From positions 124,001 to 188,000 of the forward strand of contig JAAKBF010000229.1 in the NCBI GenBank assembly GCA_012656075.1: a stretch of DNA of 64,000 bases, written 5' to 3'. The position numbers were made by a program, and so were the translations under genes. The DNA is from Phytophthora hibernalis. Lineage: Eukaryota; Oomycota; Peronosporomycetes; Peronosporales; Peronosporaceae. A model generated the notes under the pieces. That model did not search any database. It was given only the letters and a program-made list of their open reading frames with translations, and was not told the DNA's origin. Shown here piece by piece: positions 12,572-24,389 of this stretch. How positions within the stretch are numbered: the stretch's first letter is position 1; each line of letters starts with the position of its first letter.

Positions 12572-14500
12572 TTGATTACTCTGGCACGATCTCCAGAATT
12601 GTTGAAAGGCGTCTGGGTATCTCAATCATTACCTGTCACGAAGCACCAGTGGTTCAACTACGCGGTGAATCGAACGATCATCGATGAAGGACTTACGCGT
12701 GATGTCCAAGAGATGCACAAGGCGGGTGCGCACGCGAAGGGAATTCTTGCGTATCCATGTGAGCAGTCCGGTCTACTTATACGTGCTTCGTGTATTTTTA
12801 ACGTAATGTAGGCAAGCTTGTGGCACTGCGTGACGTCCACGATTCAAAGATTAAAAAGGAGCAGGGACCTGGACAGACCGATTCCAAGCGTGCTCTTGCA
12901 ATTCTAGACGAGTTCAGTGCGGAGAGCCCCTAGAAAGTGGCGTAGATAATGGTGGACGCCGAGTCGAAGGTCGCACGGGTTGTCACGTTTCAAAGTGCTC
13001 GCATGAAGCGCTTGTTCGTGCTTTTCAGAGGTGGTGCTGGTCGGTGCAACGCACGACACCAATGCGAATTGGTACAAGCTCTTCAGTTTCGCAGTTCATG
13101 ACGTGTTCGGAAAGGTATGTGTAGGCGTGCATGCAGAGATATATTATACATTTGTCTTACTTTCCCATTAGGGCCAATACGCTTTTCATTGTTTGATAGA
13201 GAGCGAGGAGAAGGCGAGCCTGCGTATAGATGTGAAGAGTTTTCAAAAACACAATCCAGCATGGATCGGCATTCGTGTGTTGGTTACGGATAAAACGATA
13301 CATGAGAAGGCAGTGCTGCTGGAAGATTTTCCTTAAGCTCGCCAACTTCTGTGCCAATGGCACGTCATTACCTGGTTGAAGAAACAAGCTACGCGTTTGG
13401 CAGCAGTACACAAGAAGGAGGTGACCGGTCTTATGAAGGCTATCGTTTACTCAAAAGCCGTGAGGAGTACCAAGACGCGAAATATGCTCTTCTCGACACG
13501 CTAGGTGGAGATACCGAGCACCCGATGTACAAGTTGTTCCTAATCAATTGGGACAACACGCAAAGAGGAGTGGGTTTCCTACAAGAGAGCAACATCGCTA
13601 ATCTAGACAACAATACAAATAACCGACTGGAGTGCAAGTGGGGAAGATCAAGCAAGTGTTGGAGGCGCACTTCACTTTGGACGAGACCGTTTCGACATTG
13701 ATAACCTTACAGCGACTTGCTGAAGATGAGTACGTTGCTCCGTACCATGAAGTTGGAAGTCGTCCCGACTTGGGGACCCAGAACTGGCAACCCTCAGAAT
13801 GCAGTTCAGCGAGTACGCGGTCACCTTGGTCGCCGAACAGCATGCGTTTGCAATCGGACCCAATGCGGACTGTGGTATGGACCGCAGAGTGCCTGAAAAA
13901 GCAACGCTTACCCGTTCGGGCACGGGAGTTCGCACGTGGTAGATACTTCGGTAGGAAAGCAGTGATTTTATTGTTTATGTGGCTTTCCGGTGGCCGCCCG
14001 GTATGATTCGTGTTTATTTCTAATGTTTTCTATATGAATGTGGATTTTGTATTGCAGGCAGCTTCCTGTGACTGCATCTTCATGCAAACTTGCCTTCTGT
14101 CTTGCAGACACGTCATGCACATTCGTTTTAAGAGCACTTATGAAACCGTATTCCCGCCGCTTCGAACATTTTCAGCTCGGTGGATCGTGCACGCACCGCA
14201 CAACAATATCGATGAGGGTGACGTTGGAGTGGGGGGCTTTCGCAGGAGTAGCTGCGCAGCTATTCCCACGGGAGTCCCGGTGCGTTCGACGGAGAAGTAC
14301 ATCAAGACCAGGGCGCTTGTCGAGAAGATCGTAGACAGGATGACACTGCAGTCGATACCAACGTTCCGGGTCGGTTTCGAGAGGATGCGAGGATTTTACG
14401 ACGCACTTCACGGCGAAGATGAGCCACGGTTCGTGATGAAGGCGACAACCAGTAACGCTTTGACAGTACTCTTGCAAGAATCGTCCACGAGCTCGACCGG
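12572..14500 (+). pseudogene. MULE transposase relic with SWIM finger and two introns
   Basis: Plus-strand pieces in order: HQWFNYAVNRTIID near 12640; THDTNANWYKLFSFAVHDVF (first aspartate, about 13050-13110); VLVTDKTIHEKAVLLEDF then CQWHVITWL (second aspartate and C-x-W-H, 13270-13375); NNTNNRLECKWG (about 13610); EVGSRPD (13752); and a SWIM-type finger C-D-C-x6-C-x3-CRHVMH (about 14065-14120). GT-AG introns are visible at 13115-13171 and around 14003-14058. Several stops and frame changes interrupt it. The relic at 60.68-62.86 kb has the same motifs and an intron at the equivalent point, so both are one family. Confidence 0.75.
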
Positions 14501-14955
14501 CCTCACTCAGATTTCATTCGTCAATCCGTCTCTGGTTACTGCTAATACGCCACCAGCACAAGGTGGTGGCGATGGTTTCGAAGATAAACGAGCTGCGCCA
14601 GCACAAAATGGAAATGGTGAACAGCATGACGTACATGAGATCAAGGTGTTGAGACCAGTCAACCACCAGATGACGAGGATGTTGAAGCCACACAGCCTTC
14701 AACTTCAACTGCAAGGGATACCTCATCGACACCGGAAGAGACCGAAATCACACCGAAACCACCCCAAGAAGGCACCACATTGGACAGGAAGGCCAGGCCT
14801 TTGCAAGCTTACAGCAGGAACGCCAGGCGTCTGTTGTGGTTAGCGCGTTAACTCTTCCTCTAAAGCTAAGGTGCGTGTGACCCCGTCACACTTGGTAGCA
14901 CTTGTAGTCACCTCCGCGACCGGCTCGGATCACTATAATCAAGATCGTTTTGAGA

Positions 14956-15950
14956 ATGGACGACTCATGGAGCAGGCTGCCGTCCCGGCAGGATTTTCCT
15001 CACCTCTTAGACGCCCACTGGGCTACGCTGGAGAAGATGACCAGTCTCCTGGGCGAGGCAGCATCCGCTGGATTCCCCAACCTGCCTGCGAATTAGCAGA
15101 GGGCGCGCGTGGAACGCTTCGACAAGTACGAGTCGTCGCTGGTTGCCCACGTGACCGCTGCAGCGCAGGAAGCTGCTCGCGAGACAATGCGAGCTGAGGC
15201 ACAGAGTGCGGGGCAGGCGATCCCTCCGGGTCTTGCTCCGTTAGCTGCGCGACAAGGAGCAATGAAGCCCGTCAAGATGTCAGTGACGACATATGACGGC
15301 GAAGAAGCAGACAGTCTGGTCTTCTGGATTCGAGAGAACGAAATAGCGCTAAGCGCTGGACAGATCTACGAGTCCAGGACCAAGTCGCCTTTGCGCTCTC
15401 CTATCTGGGAGGCGTGCGCGCGCATGGGCGATGGCACGAGAGACGTCGACTCCGAGGTATTTCACCTCGTGGGTGTTCATGGAACAAGATCTGTGCTCGG
15501 CTTTTCTCTTGGCCAATGTGACCTACCACTATCGGTCGCTCTTCTTGCGCTGTAAGCAAGGAAAGCGTACGCTTCAAGACTACGTCATGGAGTTGCAGAA
15601 CCTCGAGGCCGCTATGGCGGGGGCTCCCACCTATGAGGGCGTCAAGGTGACGGTCTTCATGGACGGCGTTCGGCCGGGTCAGGTCCGGACGGAGCTCTTC
15701 CGCAGACAGCCGACGCCTTTCAACGATGCGGTGCACGTCGCCATGCTCGAAGATCATTGCGTGCACTCGGCGCATGGGTATGCGGGCCGCTCGGACACGG
15801 TCAACGACGGTCCCACTCCCATGGAGATCTCGTCGGCTTAGTCGGCCCGACCTCAGCGTAACCAACGCGCGAGTAGTCGTTGCTTTGGATGCAACCAGCT
15901 TGGTCACTTCCGTCGGAACTGTCCAACGAAACCGTTGAAGGTAGGCAAGG
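14956..15950 (+). pseudogene. Gypsy gag with CCHC knuckle
   Basis: The likely start ATG at 14956 opens MDDSWSRLPSRQDFPHLLDA. A stop lies near 15098, then ERFDKYESSLVAHVTAA (15109 on) leads into a retrotransposon-gag core with LTILQ-type features (QGKRTLQDYVMELQNLE near 15560, VFMDGVRPGQVRTELFR near 15655). One TAG at 15839 precedes the knuckle CFGCNQLGHFRRNCP (C-x2-C-x4-H-x4-C, about 15880-15925), in the same frame. The frame changes once between 15380 and 15430. Confidence 0.8.
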
Positions 15951-16089
15951 CCAAGGCGACTCTGCCGTCCCTTAACATGATTGAATCTACGTGGGTCGGA
16001 AACCGACGACTCCCAGTAAGCGCGGGACGCCCTGCTGGGAGACTTCGCTCCTCTTCGAGGTCGGTGGCTCTGCCACCTCCGCCTCCTGG

Positions 16090-16500
16090 AGAGCAAGTCC
16101 CAGTGACGACACTGTTGTGTCTCTCCGTGGCCTCCGCGCGGTCTAACCTTGTGGTCGTCACTGTCAGCGTAAAAGGGTACGATGAACCGCTGACGATCCT
16201 GATTGATTCGGGAGCGTCCTACTATTTCGCGATGTAGTCCAGTGTGGTCAGGAGCAGTGCATTATATGCTAGTGCTTTGGAAGCATCTAAGAATAATACC
16301 AATGCATCCATCGTGTCTACGCGAAAGGTTATTTTATCCTTCAACGTCACGTTTGATGACTTCACATGCGTGTCAACTCGGTCGAGCCGTTCATTGTCCT
16401 TGACTTGTATGATCAGTACGATCTTATCCTCGGCATGCCTTGGTTGACAAACCACGAGCCTTGGATTGACTGGAGAAGTCGCACCATCGGTGCAAGTCAC
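16090..16500 (+). pseudogene. Gypsy aspartic protease
   Basis: The segment PLTILIDSGASYYF (about 16185-16230) carries the D-S-G-A active-site loop of a retropepsin. Further on, in another frame, FIVLDLYDQYDLILGMPWL then WIDW (about 16385-16475) is the C-terminal half with the I-L-G-M-x-W-L motif shared by Gypsy proteases. An in-frame stop and a frame change separate the halves. Confidence 0.8.
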
Positions 16501-17079
16501 AAGCTCGAGCCCTGGAGGGTCATGCCCCTCCTCTTCCCGAGACGAGTTTGTGCACGAGCATCACATGCCACGTGGCGAACGGCTTTTCTCAGGTACTACG
16601 GAAGTACTCGAGGGTACGCAGACGGCAGTTCCGTAGGCAGTCGCAACGAAGAGTGGTCAAGCAGGGACCCCCACTGCGCAAGGCGTCGATGCTGGGTCAG
16701 CTCGCGCAACGTCAATTCGCTGGAGCCGGTGCTCGCGCAACGAAGAGTGGTCGAGCAGGGACTCCCACGTTGGAAGACGCTCAGGCTGGTTCAGCCTCTG
16801 CAAGATCACACTGCGGGGCGGTCCCTTCGGGCAAGATGGCTACACCGGTGGTGTTAGATGTTCTAACGGGAGAACACAAGGAAGGCGTAAATCTGGCTCC
16901 CCTGCCTACCGTAGCGGAGCTACTCGATCTGGAAGAGCTCTCATATGTGGAAGTTTTGGATTCACTGAAGGCGGGCGAGTTCAAGGAGATGCTCCTCATC
17001 CACCGCGAGCACGACTCGGTCGAGCTGAACATCGCTTCGGTTATGGACCCGGGGTGCTTGAAGATGAGCGGTCCTCGTT

Positions 17080-17825
17080 GAGGCAGAAAAGGTATGGCGC
17101 GGCCACCCTGAAGGACTCGTCGAACCCGTACTACCTTCTCCTGATGAAGTTCTTGGATGTCGTCTGCGATGATCCACCGTCGGTGTTGCCTCCGGATAGG
17201 GGTTCGGCACGAAATCGACCTGGTGCGGCAAGTCGACGTAATCGACGTCTTCTTCGCAGCGAAGTATGCCGTGGGCATGGTACGCGAGTCGAAGTCGCCA
17301 CACTCGTCCCCGACGTTTTGCGTGAAGATACCCAAAGGGAAGTGGCGCATGGTGCACGCGTTCAACAAGTTGAATGCAGCAACGATACCGGCGTCCACAC
17401 CAATCCCTCGGAAGGCCGTGTTGCAGAACAAAATGGCAGGATGCACTATCATCGGCGCACTCGACATGGTCGACGACTATTCTCAGCTGCTGATGCGCTA
17501 GCCCGACGTCCCCTGAGTACACCCAGTGGGATGTTGTGGGAATGGCTTGTGATGCCCCAGGAGTTGTCAAACGAGCCGGCCAAGTTCAATCGTCTGGTGA
17601 CGCAACTTTTGCGGCTCATGCGAGCGTTCGCACAGACATACTTTGACGATATATTCGTGCACAGTCGTGCTTCGGAAAACAAGACGTCCGTCGAGGCTCA
17701 CATCGAACACCTCCGCGAGGTTTTGATGTGCATGCGCGAAATCGCTTGTATGCGAACATCAACAAGTGCATCTTCGGCGCCGAAGAGATTCCTTTCTTGG
17801 GATGTTTCCTTGGCAAGGAACCTCC
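17080..17825 (+). pseudogene. Gypsy reverse transcriptase, truncated
   Basis: RT blocks in order: LPPDRGVRHEIDL near 17190, HSSPTFCVKIPKGKWRMV (fingers, about 17300), a diverged ALDMVDDYSQLLMR (first palm aspartate block), a frame change with MPQELSNEPAKFNRLV (about 17550), then YFDDIFVHS with the catalytic DD pair (about 17640). The following INKCIFGAEEIPFLGCFL ends at 17815-17825, where homology switches to the antisense protease of the neighbouring element. Confidence 0.85.
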
Positions 17826-18130
17826 AGACTGCGACCGTGGTCTGAAACCTCCCGCACGCGTAATCTCCTCGCATAGGAAGCTGAGATCACGCTCACATTC
17901 GCTCCAGTGTCGAGCAGAATTCTCGTTCGCGCGTCGTCCACTGCCCCGTTCGCCATGGCACGCAATCGCTTCCTCTTGTCGTAACGTTGGGACGACCACC
18001 ACCCCATCCTCTCACCAACCAACAACTGGATTGCCTGGCCGAGACTTCGGGGCTCACGCTCGGTCACAGCCATACTTGCGATTGAAGCCTCGGTAACCGT
18101 ACCATCAGCTTTCTCCACATTCCACATTCA
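17826..18130 (-). pseudogene. Gypsy aspartic protease fragment
   Basis: The minus strand encodes RTRILLDTGANVSVISASY, a retropepsin active-site loop (D-T-G-A) followed by the usual small hydrophobic flap start. It is cut off about 30 residues later at the junction with the plus-strand element's RT. Confidence 0.75.
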
Positions 18131-20802
18131 CTTCACTCTCACCGAGGCTTGCGCCTCCCTCCTCTCCATATTCCGTCGATTTCACATATTCTATATTCAA
18201 GTCATCAGGCCGTTTGCACGAACCCGTGAGCGCAAACAAATAGTCGGCGTCCAGCGCAGGCTCGGCTAACTGTTGCAGCCAGATTGGGACCAACCCAGTT
18301 TCCGTTGGAGGGCTACCTAGTTTAAATGACTCCCATAGACGAATTCTTGAAGTTCTGGCGAGGGGTCTTTCTTCTCCACCTTCGCCTTCAGAAGAGACGC
18401 CAGCTCGTTGAATGCTTCGCATCTTCCCGCGTCGTGGACTTGCTTGCACATCTTGCACCTCTTGAAACAATAGTGTGCAGAGTGTGTGAGTCCATCACAG
18501 GCGGCACACGAGCCATATTGTCGGCGACCATCACGTCCGCCGAGGCCTCGGTTGTCTCGGTCGTGCGGGTATTGGTTATTCCTAATCCTCGGCCGGCGGT
18601 TGTCAGATCGAGCGAACGTTCCCTCGGCGGCGTGACGACGATCCGAATCATTCGCGGCAGCCACATGACCGTGATCTTCATCCGACGCATATTCATCGTC
18701 CGAGTACCTATCCTAGCCTCGGTCGCCATTGCTAGGGTAGTACTCCGGGTCGTAACCCTCGGTATCATCATAACCCCCACTCGATGTCTCTGCGGGTTCA
18801 CCTCGCGGGTCGACCGAGCCGTCCACCTTCAACGCAGCACAGTGCTTCAGCTAGAGTAACCCTCGCTCGGTATGGACGATCATCTCGACGTCGGTTGTCA
18901 TCCCGATACCGATCTTCCCGACGACGACCATCATCTCGGTCACGCCGGTAGGAGCTCCGCGAATCCTTGGAGCGTCCATCGTCACGGTGATGACTATCAT
19001 CCTGGCCCTTGGGTCGTCGCACCGAGGACTCACGTCCATTTTCTCGCTCGCGGCGTCGGAGGATATCGTTTATCATGTCTTCCAGGTCGTGAATATTCTT
19101 GACTCGCACGTGACACAGACGTTCTTCCAAGGCTCGGTCTTCGCACGTATCGAAAAAGTGTTCAACATGATCCTTGGTCTCACGACCGCCGTGCTCAAAT
19201 TGTACCCCGGCATTCCTGGCGTAGCCATTTAGCCGGTTCAGATAATCACAAACATGCTCCTTCTCTTCACGCCTCACCGAGTAGTACCGTGTTTTCGCCG
19301 ATTGATTAAATCGGGAACAGTAGCACTTGATGAACGCATCACTCAACAATTTCCACGTTCGTCTCGTCTTCCGCGGGAGTTGTCGGTACCAATGCAGGGT
19401 AACATCTTGGAGGCTCAGCTCGAACGCCATGCACCATTCATTCGGTGGCGTGTGTGTTCCTTCATCTCATAGATGAAGGCTCGGAGCCATTGCATCGCCT
19501 TCTCACTCTTGTCTCGGAGGCCGAGATAGGGTTTGATGTTGCCCAACGGGAGGTGCGTGGCGATTTCAAGCCTCGGTGTGGAACTCTCGTTCTCCATCGA
19601 GCTGAGCTCACGGCTTTGGCGTGCTCATTATCCAATCACATCACCCCTTGGTCTTCCACATCGAACGAATCATCGTCCGAGGAGTCGTCATGCGTATCGA
19701 AGCGTCGGTTCGTCGTCCGACCCATACTTCGGCCCGCCGTCGGAGCGGTCCGTGTACTCTCGGAGCCCTTTGCCAACCGTTCGGTACGGCCCACTGACCG
19801 AGGCGTTACCATGTGCGAGTCTTGAAAGTACGCGAAGCTGTCCCCTTCGCCGAGAACACACCCGTCCCGACCGACCTCTCGGTCTGACGCCCCAGGTTGT
19901 CGGTAGCGAGATTCTTGATGGGTCCAACCCCTCGGTCGTGCGTGGCAGGATCGTCCGACGGTTGGAGCCCGGATCAGGCATCCCGAAAACCGTCCGAAGC
20001 TTCTGTTTCCACTTGCGCAGAGATAGCGCGGCATCTTCGACCGACCAGCCTTGAAGGTCGGTCTCGGTGAGGAGTGCTTGAGGTTCACAGCCCATAGCGC
20101 GGAACAGTTGCACCGTGTCCTCGGCCACCTGTTGGATGCTCCACGATTCCACTGGGGCAACCAATTTTGCCCCGAGTTCCATCCACACGGCTTGTCGAAT
20201 TGATTTTGGCGCAAAGGCCCGCATCCACTTGCACTTCATCATCATCACCTCCATGCATCTTCCCAAAACCTTGTTGGCAATCGGAGTGTCCCCATTAATG
20301 GAGGCCGACTGGCGGTCGACCGAGAACTCGCGTCCTCGGCCATCGTCTGCGATCGGAGATCGCCGAGTCCATCTTCGTTGTCTTCGAGAGCTGATTCAGG
20401 ACCAGCCACTTCGTCCAACTCCTCGGTGAGGTTTCGCGCGAGCGACCTCACCCCTTCGCTACGTCCTACTGAGACGGTAGCGGCTTCCGAAACCTCGGAC
20501 ATCGCTGTCGCTTCTTCCAGGTATTCGTCTTCATCATCTCCTTTGGCTTCAGAGTAGTCCATCCGCACGCCGTAGCTGTCCGAACGCTCGTTGATCGGCT
20601 CCAAAGTACTTGGGGTCGCGAGGGTTGGACCGGACTTCACCGAATCCTCGGTGCACCCTCCGCTCGACTTCATCGGCGTTTCTGGTACGGCTGACTTCAC
20701 TCCGCTCGCCACTTTCTCTCTTCTTCTTCTCTTGTCTTCTCTCGAATGCGCGTTAGGGTAAGAACCTATATACAACCAAGACACACAGAAAGTCACTCCC
20801 AA
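18131..20802 (-). pseudogene. Gypsy gag, oomycete type
   Basis: The acidic N-terminus (20245-20802, with MDYSEAKGDDEDEYLEEATA) is followed by a helical region WSIQQVAEDTVQLFRAMGCE (about 20100-20150) and a capsid-like core WYRQLPRKTRRTWKLLSDAF with HVCDYLNRLNGYARNAG (19150-19430). Then come an Arg/Asp-rich tract (18850-19050) and a double Cys/His finger CAACDGLTHSAHYC then CKMCKQVHDAGRC (18390-18510). At least four frame changes interrupt it. Confidence 0.8.
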
Positions 20803-20820
20803 TCACGGGTTGTGGCACCA
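20803..20820 (-). other. Retrotransposon primer-binding site
   Basis: TGGTGCCACAACCCGTGA on the minus strand, two bases inside the LTR end. It would pair with a tRNA 3' end in GCACCA. It fixes the orientation of the flanking LTR and gag. Confidence 0.75.
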
Positions 20821-20822
20821 GT

Positions 20823-21267
20823 TGTCGTGTAGGATCACGCAGAAATTCTCACTACCAAATGGTATGAGTCCCACCAACAATACTCGCTTCCCCTTGTCAG
20901 GTCAACGAGCGTTGGATCAAACCTGAAGACCAGAAACGATCCCTTACGCCGGGTTGAATGTGAACCCTCTGTACACCTAGGTTGTATTAGGCCAACCCAA
21001 TAACCTGCACCACTAGCCACGAGCGAGGGCTAGTATGCAATATTGCGCTTTCGCGCGAACCCCGCAGTCTCTCAGAAGGAAGGGTACCGGCTGTCAAGCC
21101 TAATACGGGTTTGCCGAGGTAAACCTCGGCGGGTAGTAAAATGTGTATGGAACACTCGGTCCCATTATAATATATGGTAAACGACGCTTCTCGTCGCTCC
21201 CAACACTCGGCCACTCTAACAAAGGGCAACCTTGCCGACCGGCGACCGAGCACCCCAAAAACCAACA
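20823..21267 (-). repeat. Gypsy LTR (445 bp)
   Basis: On the minus strand it starts TGTTGGTTTTTGGGGTGCTC and ends CTACACGACA next to the primer-binding site. The same LTR family occurs at 62846-63385 on the plus strand; shared blocks include GCTCGGTCGCCGGTCGGC, the hairpin CCGAGGTTTACCTCGG and AAAGCGCAATATTGCATACT. No partner LTR for this copy is present. Confidence 0.8.
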
Positions 21268-21274
21268 CCACAAG

Positions 21275-21604
21275 CCAATGTTCCCGTCTCGTTCGAATTG
21301 GTTTGCTGAGCTCAAGGACTTGGACGTTGAAGAACCCTGGCGAGTGTGGTGGGTGACTCGTCCAGAGCTGCACCCATACAACACGTGCTTCCGTCCGCGC
21401 AATCCCGAGTTCCCGGTATTTGCCCCTGGAGACTTTTCCGTGGGCGACGTCGAGAGGACTTTGCAGGAGGATATTGATCCCAACGAGCCAGAGCCTTCTG
21501 CTTGTGACGAGTGCTCGTATCCACATTTTCGTGCAACTTTTCGACGAGGCCTAAGCAGTTGTTTCGCTGAGACTCCCCATTGGCCCAGTTGCAGTTTTCG
21601 ATGA
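21275..21604 (+). CDS. Unrecognised ORF
   Basis: An open plus-strand frame ends at TGA 21604, with residues such as NWFAELKDLDVEEPWRVWWV, ELHPYNTCFRPRNPEFPVF and acidic DIDPNEPEPSACDECSYPHF. Composition is protein-like (Trp, Cys, acidic), unlike the surrounding antisense frames. It starts right at the LTR edge (21267), so the 5' end is lost. It could be the tail of a host gene or of another element; I recognise no family. Confidence 0.35.
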   Translation, partial: PMFPSRSNWFAELKDLDVEEPWRVWWVTRPELHPYNTCFRPRNPEFPVFAPGDFSVGDVERTLQEDIDPNEPEPSACDECSYPHFRATFRRGLSSCFAETPHWPSCSFR

Positions 21605-21755
21605 GTCTTGGTAGTTGTTTCTTTTTTCTTCATGTAGTCCGTACTCATCCATCTCGTAATATCAAAATAAATATAAGTTGACGCAGTAGCTGTCGCTCAC
21701 TCGACCGGCCTGCTTGTCTTCACAGGTCGGTGATATTTGTCATATGCAATAGCTT

Positions 21756-22112
21756 TTAACACTCGTCTGCAACTTGCACCATTTGCAGACGGTTTTCACG
21801 TTTCTTTTGTCGAAGATAGTCGAAGAGAAGACCTCCACACGATAAATTCGACAGTGGTTCCCAGCTGGGTTCGTCATAGCCTACCCATTTTACCAGAAAC
21901 CGACGCTGGGCTCGATCCGTACTCGTCGAGAGTGGCATTTTGTCTTTAAGGATGGCTTCGACTTCATTTTGACCAGTTCGCTCATCAGGTTCCCAGCTGT
22001 CTTCTGGCAGCAGTTCCTCGTCGAAATCCAATCGATCGGTTTCGCTGAGTCCTTTGACTAGCGAAGTCGTAGGCCTTTCACCGAGTTCGGTCACTTTCTT
22101 CAGTCTGGACAC
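21756..22112 (-). pseudogene. Integrase C-terminal chromodomain
   Basis: HVSRLKKV (the motif joining integrase to its tail) is followed about 60 residues later by FLVKWVGYDEPSWEPLSNL. V-K-W-x-G-Y-x-x-x-x-x-W-E-P is the chromodomain signature, thought to direct insertion to marked chromatin. The fold's three aromatic positions are only partly recognisable. Confidence 0.8.
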
Positions 22113-22489
22113 GTGGACTACTGAATAGCACCCCGCTCGTGTCTGCCAACACAGGCTCGTAGGCGAACTCCTCGGTCTTATGCTTGATCCGGAACGGGCC
22201 GTGCCATCGATGGGCTAGCTTCTTCTTCAGGCCTGGTTTGACACGCTCCATGAACAGCCAGACTTGGTCCCCAATCTTGAACAGAGACTGTTTTGGCTTG
22301 GCGAGTCTGTCGCTATTGTTCGCTTCAGCTGGATCCTCGCTCGTCGAGTCATTCGGTATGGCTTTCTGTTCGCTCTGACTCAGCGAGTCGTTGTGTTCTT
22401 TGCTCGCCGAGCCTTTTCCTTTAGATGGTACTCATAGGCTAGTTTGAGCGCTATTTCTCGTTGTCGGTTGGATTCTCGGCGCCATTTTG

Positions 22490-23034
22490 TGGCTTTCGCT
22501 GAGGTGGTTTGTTTCGCGGAGTCTTTAGAGACTCGGCAAATGAAGGATGTCATCGATTCAGTGAAGCTGAGACCTCGACTGCATCATCTCCGAGAAAGTC
22601 TGAAAGACTTCGCTCATAAAGCTTGGGTCTCGGTCGTGTCGGATGAGCGATGGTGCGCCAAATCGACGGAATATGCACTCTTCGAATGCTTTAGCCACTT
22701 CGAGTGCCCCGGTATCGCCCATAGCTTTAGCGATGACAAACCCGGTGAAGTGATCTTGGAATAGCAGGAGAGCCGTGTTTCCTCACTGAGTCTTCGGCAA
22801 GGGTATAACGAAGTCCATCGACACAATCTGGAAAGGTCGATCGGAGACGACGTTACCCGGGGAATATCCGCGAAGTTGTGGCTTGCTCTTACTGGTGTTG
22901 CAATCTTCACAGGCTTGTACACGCTTGACCACATCGGCATACAGACCGATCCAATAGTAATCGGCTTTCACTCGGTGATAAGTCCTGACGATGCCTTGAT
23001 GTCCTCCTTCAATAGAGTTATGGCAATTCGCCAA
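22490..23034 (-). pseudogene. Integrase zinc finger and catalytic core, internally deleted
   Basis: An H2C2 finger is visible: H-x3-H pattern within HNSIEGGHQGIVRTYHRVKA, then CEDCNTSK. The core follows with VSMDFVIPLP (first Asp) and, after a stop near 22785, IRHDRDPSFMSEVF (second Asp). The expected glutamate block (typically NGxxER) is absent: sequence jumps to the C-terminal helix REIALKLAYEYHLKEKARRA. The protein cannot be catalytically complete. Confidence 0.8.
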
Positions 23035-23689
23035 GATTTCGTCGATGGTGTAGTTGGCACCACCATTCTTAGCTTCGTGTCGTGCTCGTCGGGTCTTCCT
23101 CGCTCTCTACGACGACTCATGTAATATAGTAGGCCGTCCTCGCTGAGTACAAAGTTATCGGCTACTTTGCCGGCGTCGCCGGCTCTTCGCCGAGTGAGCT
23201 CATCGAATTCACCTCGCAAATATTTCTTTAGGTCAGACCATCGGCATTCTTCGTCTTGCGCCGTTGATATCCGGCCTCGTCGCTCAGCTTGGACCTCTAG
23301 AGGGTTGACGTCTTCGGCACATGGTAATTCCCGACGTTCTGAGCAATCTCTGCCCTGCTCTACTACTCGTTGAGCTTCCGGAGATTGGTATTCCATTTTG
23401 AACTCGTCGACAGGGCTATCATCGTCGGGTAGACTCGGCGAATCGGACTCTATCGGCACGTCGGGTGCTTGTTCGCTCGCTGGGTCTTGTTCTTCGTCTT
23501 CAGCGAATCGAACTCGGCGAACTGGTCGAGTTTGACTTCGAGTAATCGCTGAGACTTTAGGAGGGACTTCTTCTGCTTCCTTCGTCGGGCTTTCCTCGAC
23601 GTACAGCTTTTCTTGTATCAGGTTCAACGTCTTTAGCTCAGCTTTGCGGTCACCACCAAGAACGACACGCCCAGCTTTCGCTTCTAGTG

Positions 23690-24111
23690 CTTCCGTGGCT
23701 AACGTATCCACCGCTGAGTTGTAGCACCGGACTACATGGAGGTAGCGTACGGAGTTGAGGCGATCGATGAGTTCCTTGTGGCGCGCCAACTGAATTTGCA
23801 ACGTCTCCTTCCTGCATGCGATCACCCCCATGGATTGCTGGATTGCGATCCTGGAATCGCCGACTATAATAAGGTCGGTGATGCCCCGGTCAAGAGCCGC
23901 GATTACGCCGTTATTCATTCCGGAGTACTCGGCGATATTGACCGTGGTTTCCAAGAGGTGAAGCCCTCGCAGCGATCACAATGTCCCACATCGGCAACCG
24001 CCACAAGATCCACGAGCAACTACCATAGCCGCCATACTTCTCCGTCTTCGCCGACCCGTCGAATGACAGGACATATCCCTCAAAGTCGTGTGGCACGTGC
24101 GCATATAGCAA
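23690..24111 (-). pseudogene. Second (archaeal-type) RNase H domain
   Basis: Four acidic positions of an RNase HI fold appear in order: SFDGSAK (about 24060), NIAEYSG (23935), VGDSRIAIQQ (23860) and SAVDTLATEAL (23705). This is separate from the RT-linked RNase H at 24.4-24.7 kb. Extra archaeal-type RNase H domains between RT and integrase are known in plant Tat and in oomycete Gypsy elements; the assignment to that type is from this layout. One frame change lies between the first and second motif. Confidence 0.75.
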
Positions 24112-24389
24112 TTATGGGTCCAGGCGGACACTCGCCTAGTTCTTAGACGGTGGTGCAATGTGTGCTAACGACTCGTCGAGTCCAATATGTGGAGTGAGAG
24201 AGGCTTGCAACAGTTGAGCGAATTCGATATCCCGCTCTCGCACTCGTTTCATTTTCAAGTGGTAAGGTGAGAGCAGGACGGCGAAGCTCACTGGTAGTCC
24301 GTACAATGCCTTCGACGAGAACACCCACTACAATTTGGAGAACCGGGTGTAGACATGGATTGTCTTACCCGCCACCAACGTATAGCATA

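Larger units (their letters stand above)
14956..17825 (+). mobile_element. Ty3/Gypsy retrotransposon, plus-strand copy, truncated in RT
   Basis: Contains gag, CCHC zinc knuckle, aspartic protease and reverse transcriptase in the usual Ty3/Gypsy order, but stops abruptly near 17825, where a minus-strand Gypsy begins. No 5' LTR, PBS, RNase H or integrase is visible. Frames change repeatedly and stops occur, so it is inactive. Domain entries are given separately. Confidence 0.85.
17826..21267 (-). mobile_element. Ty3/Gypsy retrotransposon, minus-strand copy (LTR-PBS-gag-PR)
   Basis: From right to left: an LTR (20823-21267), a primer-binding site starting TGGTGCCACAACCCGTGA (20803-20820), a long gag and an aspartic protease. 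The copy then ends at about 17825 inside or just after the protease. No RT, integrase or 3' LTR follows. Gag matches the fragment at 63.39-63.99 kb and is related to that of the element at 21.7-27.3 kb. Confidence 0.8.

Noticed and set aside
14010..14843. 277-codon plus-strand ORF
   Set aside because: Its middle covers the MULE SWIM finger region but the whole is a fusion of a real MULE tail with chance open sequence across an intron; no ATG-initiated independent gene is supported.
15401..16096. 231-codon minus-strand ORF
   Set aside because: It is antisense to Gypsy gag and zinc knuckle, rich in Arg/Ser as expected of a shadow frame.
16781..17570. Two minus-strand ORFs of 228 and 202 codons
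   Set aside because: Antisense to the Gypsy RT, whose plus-strand motifs are unambiguous.
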